DNA of 17,736 bases from DAOUAJ01 sp034433615 (GTDB lineage: Bacteria > Chloroflexota > Anaerolineae > DUEN01): the NCBI GenBank assembly GCA_034433615.1, contig DAOUAJ010000344.1:1-17736 (forward strand). Reading direction: 5' to 3'. The translations under genes and the position numbers were made by a program. Positions 12,908-17,736 of this stretch are shown here, one piece after another; the stretch's first letter is position 1; each line of letters opens with the position of its first letter. Below the pieces are notes generated by a model. The model did no database searches and was not told the DNA's origin. It saw nothing but the letters and a program-made list of their open reading frames with translations.

Positions 12908-14368
12908 ATGGCCATCCACTTCGGCACGGACGGCTGGCGGGCCGTCATCAGTGACGAATTCACCTTTGAGAATGTGCGTAAGGTAACCCAGGCGATTGCA
13001 GATATGGTGTTAGCCGAGCGATCCTCTGCTGTCCCCACTTACGTCGTTGGCTTTGACACGCGTTTCCTCTCCGATCGCTACGCCATTGACGTGGCGCGGG
13101 TATTGGCAGGTAACGGCATCCGCGTTTTGTTGTGCAAAGCCGATGCGCCAACGCCAGTGGTTTCCTACGCCGTCGTCGCCTATCAGGCTACCGGCGGTGT
13201 GATGATTACCGCCAGCCACAATCCTCCCCGCTACAACGGCCTTAAGCTGAAGGCGGCATACGGCGGCTCGGCCAGCCCGGAAACCTGCCGCCGCGTCGAG
13301 TCGCAGTTGGCGACGAACGAAGAGGTGGGCCGTGCCCCTCTCCTGGCGGATTTCCGCCAGGCCCAGGCGGAAGGAATGATCGAACGCTTTGACCCCTTTC
13401 CGACCTACTGCCAACACCTGGCTCACCTGGTTGCTCTGGATGTCATCAGGTGCTCTCATTTGCGGATCATGGTGGACCCTATGTACGGGGCGGGACGCGT
13501 CTTTCTGGCCAAGATGCTGCGCGACGCCGGCCTAGAGGTGGTCGAAATCCGGGGTGAACTGAACCCGGGGTTCGGCGGCGTGCACCCCGAGCCCATCGCT
13601 CGCTACCTGGAGCAGTTAATGAGGGAGGTACCGGCTGGACAGTTTGATCTGGGGCTCGCCACGGACGGCGACGCTGACCGGATTGGGGCCGTGACACCGG
13701 ATGGCCGCTTTGTGGATCCTCACGCTATCTTGGCCCTGCTCCTGCGCTATCTGGTGGAGCGACGCGGCCTCAGAGGTGCGGTGGTCAAGACGGTGAGCAC
13801 CACGCAAATGCTCAATCGCCTGGCCCAGAAGTACGGGCTGCTTCTGCACGAGACACCCGTAGGATTCAATCACATTGCAGACCTGATGAGGACGCAAGAT
13901 GTCCTGATCGGCGGAGAAGAGTCGGGGGGGATCAGCATCAAGGGGCACATCCCGGAGGGGGATGGCTTGCTGACGGGTATGTTGATCGTCGAGATGGTAG
14001 CCAGAGAGGGCAAGTCGTTGAGCCAGTTATTGGCAGAGCTGCAAGATGAGGTCGGACCGTTCTACTATGCCCGGCACGATGTCCGGCTGGAGGAGTTAGG
14101 GCAGCCAGTCTCGTACGATAAGCAGGCCCTGGTTGCGCGTCTGAGTCATCATCCACCCGAGCGGCTAGCCGGCATCACCGTGACCGGAGTTAATGGCCAG
14201 GACGGCGTCAAATACATCCTGGCCGATGATTCCTGGTTGTTGATCCGCCCCTCCGGAACAGAGCCGATCCTGCGTATTTACGCTGAGGCCAGGACCCCTG
14301 AAGTGGTAGATCGTCTCCTGGCGGAGGGACAGGCCTTAGGCACGGGTATGGCGGTGGTTAACCTTTGA
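12908..14368 (+). CDS. Phosphomannomutase/phosphoglucomutase (intact)
   Basis: This 486-residue alpha-D-phosphohexomutase interconverts hexose 6- and 1-phosphates. All four active-site loops are present: TASHNP (101-106, phosphoserine Ser103), metal-binding DGDADR (253-258), sugar-binding GEESGG (336-341) and phosphate-binding RPSGTEP (447-453). FGTDGWRA at the N-terminus is typical. GEESGG is compatible with both mannose and glucose substrates, so the sugar cannot be fixed by motif alone; the nearby ManC-like gene favours mannose-1-phosphate supply. ATG 12908 follows GAGGGGAGG (12891-12899). The stop TGA (14366-14368) shares its last base with the ATG of the next gene, indicating translational coupling. 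Confidence 0.92.
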   Translation: MAIHFGTDGWRAVISDEFTFENVRKVTQAIADMVLAERSSAVPTYVVGFDTRFLSDRYAIDVARVLAGNGIRVLLCKADAPTPVVSYAVVAYQATGGVMITASHNPPRYNGLKLKAAYGGSASPETCRRVESQLATNEEVGRAPLLADFRQAQAEGMIERFDPFPTYCQHLAHLVALDVIRCSHLRIMVDPMYGAGRVFLAKMLRDAGLEVVEIRGELNPGFGGVHPEPIARYLEQLMREVPAGQFDLGLATDGDADRIGAVTPDGRFVDPHAILALLLRYLVERRGLRGAVVKTVSTTQMLNRLAQKYGLLLHETPVGFNHIADLMRTQDVLIGGEESGGISIKGHIPEGDGLLTGMLIVEMVAREGKSLSQLLAELQDEVGPFYYARHDVRLEELGQPVSYDKQALVARLSHHPPERLAGITVTGVNGQDGVKYILADDSWLLIRPSGTEPILRIYAEARTPEVVDRLLAEGQALGTGMAVVNL

Positions 14369-15141
14369 TGCTAGAAACGGCTATTCACCTGGCGCGTGGG
14401 GCTGGTCATATCGCGCGCGCGGCGTATTTTTCTTCGCCACGGGTATTCCATAAAGGGCCCCGTGATCTGCTCACGGAAGTGGATATCGCGGCACAGCGTG
14501 CGATTGTCAGTGGCCTGCGCGCCCGCTTCCCCGATCACGCCATCCTGGCGGAAGAGGAGGGATTGGATCGCCTCCCCACCGCCGAATGGACATGGGTCAT
14601 TGATCCATTGGACGGCACCACGAACTTTGCGCGTGGGCTCCCTGACTTCTGCGTCAGCATCGGATTGCTGCATCGAGATCGGCCCTATCTGGGCGTGGTC
14701 TACGACCCGCTCCGTGATCATCTTTTCCATGCCCGGCGTGGTGAGGGCGCCTGGGTCAACGGCCGGCGCTTGCAGGTCAGCCAGAGGGTCGGGCTGACCG
14801 ACGCGCTGTTGGGTTTTGACTGGGCGCGTAGTGACGACAGGCGTCGTCTCCTGGTCACCATGGTCGGGCAGGTGTCGCGGCAGGCTATCGCCGTGCGTTC
14901 TCTGGGTGTAGCCGCTTTGGGACTTTGCTACGTGGCGGCTGGCTGGTATGATGCATATTTCAACTTCGAGCTACGCATCTGGGACGTTGCGGCCGGTGCG
15001 GTCCTCATCGAGGAAGCCGGAGGACAGATCAGCACCCTGGAAGGGGATCCAATAGGCATAAGTACTCGAACCTGCCTGGCGAGTAATGGTCTGCTACACC
15101 GGCTCTTGCGTGACGAGTATATCGACATCACGAGCTCGTGA
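14368..15141 (+). CDS. Inositol-monophosphatase-family phosphatase
   Basis: This 257-residue Mg-dependent phosphatase has the family's metal-binding residues: AEEEG (61-65), DPLDGTTN (79-86) and Asp206 in WDVAAGAVLIEEAGG (205-219). Possible substrates are inositol-1-phosphate, histidinol phosphate or other sugar phosphates; the sequence does not decide. ATG 14368 overlaps the mutase TGA by one base, which argues for co-translation and a role linked to sugar phosphate metabolism. A TTG one codon upstream is a less likely start. The last gene of this block; a 242-base gap and a new promoter follow. Confidence 0.88.
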   Translation: MLETAIHLARGAGHIARAAYFSSPRVFHKGPRDLLTEVDIAAQRAIVSGLRARFPDHAILAEEEGLDRLPTAEWTWVIDPLDGTTNFARGLPDFCVSIGLLHRDRPYLGVVYDPLRDHLFHARRGEGAWVNGRRLQVSQRVGLTDALLGFDWARSDDRRRLLVTMVGQVSRQAIAVRSLGVAALGLCYVAAGWYDAYFNFELRIWDVAAGAVLIEEAGGQISTLEGDPIGISTRTCLASNGLLHRLLRDEYIDITSS

Positions 15142-15257
15142 TCGTGGCCGATACTTTCCTGAACGTCTGCAGTGAGAGGCTGCTAAAAGAAGCAAGATTT
15201 TCTGGCAAACGCATGGTGCGGGTAGGCGTCACGTCATATAGCCATAAGAGCCAGGTA
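15142..15257. other. Gap after the phosphatase gene, nothing recognised
   Basis: About 116 bases before the next promoter. I see no ORF with coding character, no tRNA and no clear terminator here. Confidence 0.4.
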
Positions 15258-15287
15258 TTGACAAGTATGGTTACAAGGGCGTATAAT
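15258..15287 (+). promoter_or_regulatory. Near-consensus housekeeping promoter
   Basis: Perfect TTGACA (15258-15263) and perfect TATAAT (15282-15287) are separated by 18 bases. Expected transcription start is about 15294. At that point a 5-bp hairpin (15293-15297 with 15304-15308) would form at the very 5' end of the mRNA. It drives the helix-hairpin-helix and Ig-like genes through a leader of about 90 bases. Confidence 0.8.
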
Positions 15288-15383
15288 CTAGCGTGAGTGA
15301 TCCCTCACCTTTCCATAATGGTAACGAGGCTTTGCCATTCTGATGCATTCGAGTTCGGCGAAATGCCGTGGGAGGGTAGAATC

Positions 15384-16271
15384 ATGCTGGGCGGCCTTAG
15401 CCCATTGGCCCTGCTCTTGATCGGTTTCATCATCGGCTGGATTGTGGAATGGCTGATTGACTTGTGGCTACGCCAGGGTCGCACGGATGCCCGTATGGCG
15501 CAACTGGAGGAGGTCTTACGCGAGAAAGACGTGCGACTCGTCGAGGCCTTGGAGAGAGCCCAGGTGGCCGAGGCTCGCCTTGTAGAGCTGGAGGCCAGGC
15601 CAAGCGAGGGGAAGCTGGCTGCGCCAGAGATCACTTTAGAGGAGGTGCCTGGCCTGGTATCGCCTCCGGAAATAGAAACGATCGCCCATGAGGTCTCCGT
15701 ACCCGGGGTGGAGGTGGAGGCTCCGGGGATCGAGATAGGAGCCCGCGGAATACCCTCGCCCGTGGAGCAGGGGGACGATCTGGCCAGCATCCCTGGCCTG
15801 GGGCCGGCATACGCGCGCCGGTTGAAAGAAGCTGGCGTCCTAACCTACGAGGATCTCGCTCGTCTCGATGAGCCTGATCTGCGTACCCTGATCCGTGCTC
15901 GCCCGTCCTGGGAAGGGGTAGACGTAGGCGCATGGATCGCTGAAGCACGCCGACGAGCCGGACTTGAGGCAGTGGTTACTGTTGTTGAGTCCCCCGAGCT
16001 TCAGAGTTCAGAGCCAGTAGCAGAAGCTGCCCCTGCCAGAGAGATACCGGAAGAGGCTGGCGAAGAGACCACTCGAGATGATCTGACGAAGATCAAGGGG
16101 ATTGGCCCGGCCTATGCCAGGAAATTGCACTCAGCGGGAATCTATGACTTCCGAGGCCTGGCTGCTCTCAGTGAGGACGAACTGCGTAATATCATCCAAC
16201 CTCAGAGTTGGCAAAAGGTAGATTTGGGCAGTTGGATCGAGCAGGCCCGAGCATTGACAACACGGGAGTAG
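15384..16271 (+). CDS. Membrane-anchored protein with two helix-hairpin-helix modules
   Basis: This 295-residue protein starts at ATG 15384, with GGAGGG at 15371-15376; an earlier in-frame GTG (15297) would fall at the transcript start and before the membrane segment. Residues ~6-28 form one hydrophobic helix. Residues ~32-72 are a charged, probably coiled-coil segment, followed by a Pro/Glu/Val-rich linker. Two related modules lie at 131-190 and 231-290, each DDL-x2-I-x-G-(L/I)-GPAYAR-(K/R)-L, then a second helical part ending W-x2-VD-(L/V)-G-x-WI-x2-AR. The GxGPAYAxxL core is a helix-hairpin-helix motif, often a DNA or protein binding unit. The exact role is unknown. The two modules are 100 residues apart and look like an internal duplication. 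The next gene starts 8 bases later. Confidence 0.8.
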   Translation: MLGGLSPLALLLIGFIIGWIVEWLIDLWLRQGRTDARMAQLEEVLREKDVRLVEALERAQVAEARLVELEARPSEGKLAAPEITLEEVPGLVSPPEIETIAHEVSVPGVEVEAPGIEIGARGIPSPVEQGDDLASIPGLGPAYARRLKEAGVLTYEDLARLDEPDLRTLIRARPSWEGVDVGAWIAEARRRAGLEAVVTVVESPELQSSEPVAEAAPAREIPEEAGEETTRDDLTKIKGIGPAYARKLHSAGIYDFRGLAALSEDELRNIIQPQSWQKVDLGSWIEQARALTTRE

Positions 16272-16278
16272 GGCGAGC

Positions 16279-17499
16279 ATGAGCGATCAGCGAACCCCGA
16301 TCTTACAAGGTTGGCCTGACGGGTGGCGCCTGGTTGGTCTGGTGCTATCGTCGGTGATCCTGGCTATCGTCTTGATCCTGCGCGCGCCAGCATTGGCACC
16401 GGTCGTTGTGCTGACGCCCACGGCGACCGTTGTGCAAGTTGCCACTCCTATATCTCCACTACCGGTCACCCCTGTGCCTATAGCTCTTCTACCTGCTCAG
16501 CCCCAGGTAGGTGCTCCGGTGGTGATTGAGGGCATGGCCCCCCCGCAGTTGAAGGTTCGTGTTTACGAGGGATCCACGGTGTTAGGAGAGGCTCAGGCTG
16601 ATGCGGAGGGGCGTTGGCGGCTGGAGGCAGGGCGGACGTGGACGGAAGGGGTACATGAGCTGCGGATTGTGGGCATAGACGAGCGCGGAAACGAATTGCC
16701 CTCTTCGGCACTTACCGCCCAGGTCCCTGTCACAGGATTGCCTACGCCAACAGTAGAGGTGGCACCAACAGTAGTTGCACCTGCACCAACAGCCAAGCCG
16801 GGCGTTGAACTGCCCGAGAAGACCCCGACTCCGGCCGTCGCCATAGCCCGGCTGGAGCCGGGGGTGAGCCGCCCTAGCCTGCGGATGCACGTCAGCATTG
16901 ACCAGCCGCAGCCGGGGCAGGCCATCGTGGAAGGTGTTCCCCTCGTCGGTGGCGTGGCGCCCTCTGGTGCTATCGTGCGCGTGTACGAGATTCAGCGATT
17001 AGTTGGGCAGACCACGGCCGGCCCTGATGGCACGTGGCGGTTAGCCACATCAGGTCTATTCCCGCTGGGAGACCACTTGATCTGGGCTGAGGCTCTGACC
17101 GAGGACAACATTTTGCTGGGTTTCTCTCGGGCGGTGTTTTTCACGGTTGCTTCCAGGTTTACAGCCTCCGTCGAGACGCCTGCCGCGGGTGCCGCCGTTA
17201 AAGAGTCTCAGCCTGTCCTCTCAGGCAGAGGGGAGCCGGGCGCTCGCGTGCGCATTTACTTGGGCACACGTCCCATCGCGGAGACAGTTGTGGGTGAGGA
17301 TGGCCGCTGGGAAGCTCGTCCGGCCGCGCCGCTGGCACCTGGCCAGCACGTCATCCGGGCCGTTGTCGTTGACGAGGCAGGCCGCCCGCTGGCTGAGTCG
17401 CAGCCGGTCAGCATCACGGTGCCGCAGCCAGCCAGAGTGCTCCCTCTGACCGGGGGTGATCGCCCCGAGCCGGCGCCGCAGCCTTCGTTTCGGCCATAA
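16279..17499 (+). CDS. Membrane-anchored protein with three Ig-like modules
   Basis: This 406-residue protein has a short cytoplasmic start, one hydrophobic helix (~17-35), and Pro/Thr-rich linkers (~40-70 and ~152-200). Three Ig-like beta-sandwich modules lie at about 70-151, 203-291 and 295-382. Each has a V-R-V-Y or V-R-I-Y strand, a (D/E)G-x-W-x turn, and a GxHxI/L strand. The modules resemble bacterial surface Ig-like repeats that space or present adhesion domains. The C-terminus carries LPLTGG (388-393) but no following membrane helix. It is probably exposed outside the membrane. It follows the helix-hairpin-helix gene by 7 bases and so shares its promoter. The function is not known. 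Confidence 0.75.
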   Translation: MSDQRTPILQGWPDGWRLVGLVLSSVILAIVLILRAPALAPVVVLTPTATVVQVATPISPLPVTPVPIALLPAQPQVGAPVVIEGMAPPQLKVRVYEGSTVLGEAQADAEGRWRLEAGRTWTEGVHELRIVGIDERGNELPSSALTAQVPVTGLPTPTVEVAPTVVAPAPTAKPGVELPEKTPTPAVAIARLEPGVSRPSLRMHVSIDQPQPGQAIVEGVPLVGGVAPSGAIVRVYEIQRLVGQTTAGPDGTWRLATSGLFPLGDHLIWAEALTEDNILLGFSRAVFFTVASRFTASVETPAAGAAVKESQPVLSGRGEPGARVRIYLGTRPIAETVVGEDGRWEARPAAPLAPGQHVIRAVVVDEAGRPLAESQPVSITVPQPARVLPLTGGDRPEPAPQPSFRP

Positions 17500-17638
17500 A
17501 TTAGGTGCTGCTCATTCCGCTCGTGCCACCTAACCTGCAGACAGAGCCGACGTTCGCGTCAGCTCTGGTGTGCCTCCGCTGCGCGCGACTCATCCACCGC
17601 TTCGCGCACTTGGTGCAGACAAGAGGCTACGGAAGCGT
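17500..17638. other. Gap with hairpins between the Ig-like gene and the last gene
   Basis: The gap holds a 7-base inverted repeat ttaggtg/cacctaa near its start (about 17502-17534). A strong stem at 17542-17567 follows: cagagc and gctctg flank gacg and cgtc around a TTCG loop, with one C-A mismatch. No T-run follows the stem, so termination is possible but unproven. Two GC-rich partial direct copies of ccgct-x-cgcgc occur further on. No RNA gene was recognised. Confidence 0.45.
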
Positions 17639-17736
17639 ATGAAATTCAACGAATTGTTGTGCAAGTACAATTGGGATGACATTCGCCTTGTCTTACTACG
17701 CCTGTACCCAGACCAGGAAGAGAATCTGGAAGGCTA
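17639..17736 (+). CDS. Start of an unrecognised gene, cut by the window end
   Basis: The frame from ATG 17639 stays open to the last base and reads MKFNELLCKYNWDDIRLVLL, then a LYPDQEENLEG segment. GGAAG (17631-17635) is a weak ribosome site. The acidic, Trp-containing start resembles small uncharacterised bacterial proteins beginning MKF-x-EL with a W-(D/E)-D and LYPDQE pattern, but I cannot name a family with confidence. Only 32 complete codons are visible. Confidence 0.5.
   Translation, partial: MKFNELLCKYNWDDIRLVLLRLYPDQEENLEG

Noticed and set aside
17440..17499. LPLTGG as a sortase signal in the Ig-like protein
   Set aside because: A sortase signal needs a hydrophobic helix and basic tail after the motif; the protein ends 13 residues later with no helix, and it already has an N-terminal anchor.

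Overview
This 17.7 kb window looks like a chromosomal segment of a Chloroflexota (Anaerolineae-like) bacterium. The reasons are the moderately high GC content, an ManC-type sugar nucleotidyltransferase fused to a phosphomannomutase-like domain, coenzyme F420 genes in a bacterial setting, an SsnA-type amidohydrolase, and abundant short degenerate 7-8 bp tandem repeats between genes. The taxonomic call is an inference; no rRNA gene is present.

Layout. (1) 1-3772, plus strand: a purine biosynthesis operon, purC (3' end only), purE, purF, purD. PurE is the class II (CO2-using, animal-like) type. (2) 3874-5217: an SsnA-like metal-dependent aminohydrolase. (3) 5316-6833: F420 genes, an NADPH:F420 oxidoreductase (npdG/fno) and the F420-0 gamma-glutamyl ligase cofE. 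(4) 6835-8478, minus strand: a small PII-like cyclic-di-AMP receptor (DarA/PstA family) and a response-regulator receiver fused to a CpaE/MinD-type ATPase. (5) 8567-9295, plus: a Maf nucleotide pyrophosphatase. (6) 9382-15141, plus: a sugar-phosphate/GDP-mannose block, with the ManC-PMM fusion, a stand-alone nitrilase-family amidase, an intact phosphomannomutase/phosphoglucomutase, and an inositol-monophosphatase-family phosphatase that overlaps it by one base. (7) 15384-17499: a two-gene operon behind a near-consensus promoter, with a membrane-anchored tandem helix-hairpin-helix protein and a membrane-anchored protein with three Ig-like modules. (8) 17639 to the end: the start of an unrecognised gene.

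The most notable structure is not a gene. Short degenerate repeats sit at several gene 3' ends and in one case inside a gene. Two loci (inside purD, and between npdG and cofE) share one architecture: four tandem heptamers, a 10-12 bp spacer, then four heptamers in inverted sense. Two other loci (after purE and after ssnA) carry an octamer of a shared consensus. A separate element made of four hairpins and an outer stem (about 3700-3851) supplies the last ~21 codons and the stop codon of purD. The stop codons of purE, purD, ssnA, npdG and maf all lie inside repeat units, so these elements appear to be reshaping protein C-termini.

A second theme is enzyme degeneration beside an intact paralogue. 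The PMM half of the ManC fusion has altered versions of all four mutase active-site loops, while the free mutase about 1 kb downstream has all four intact.
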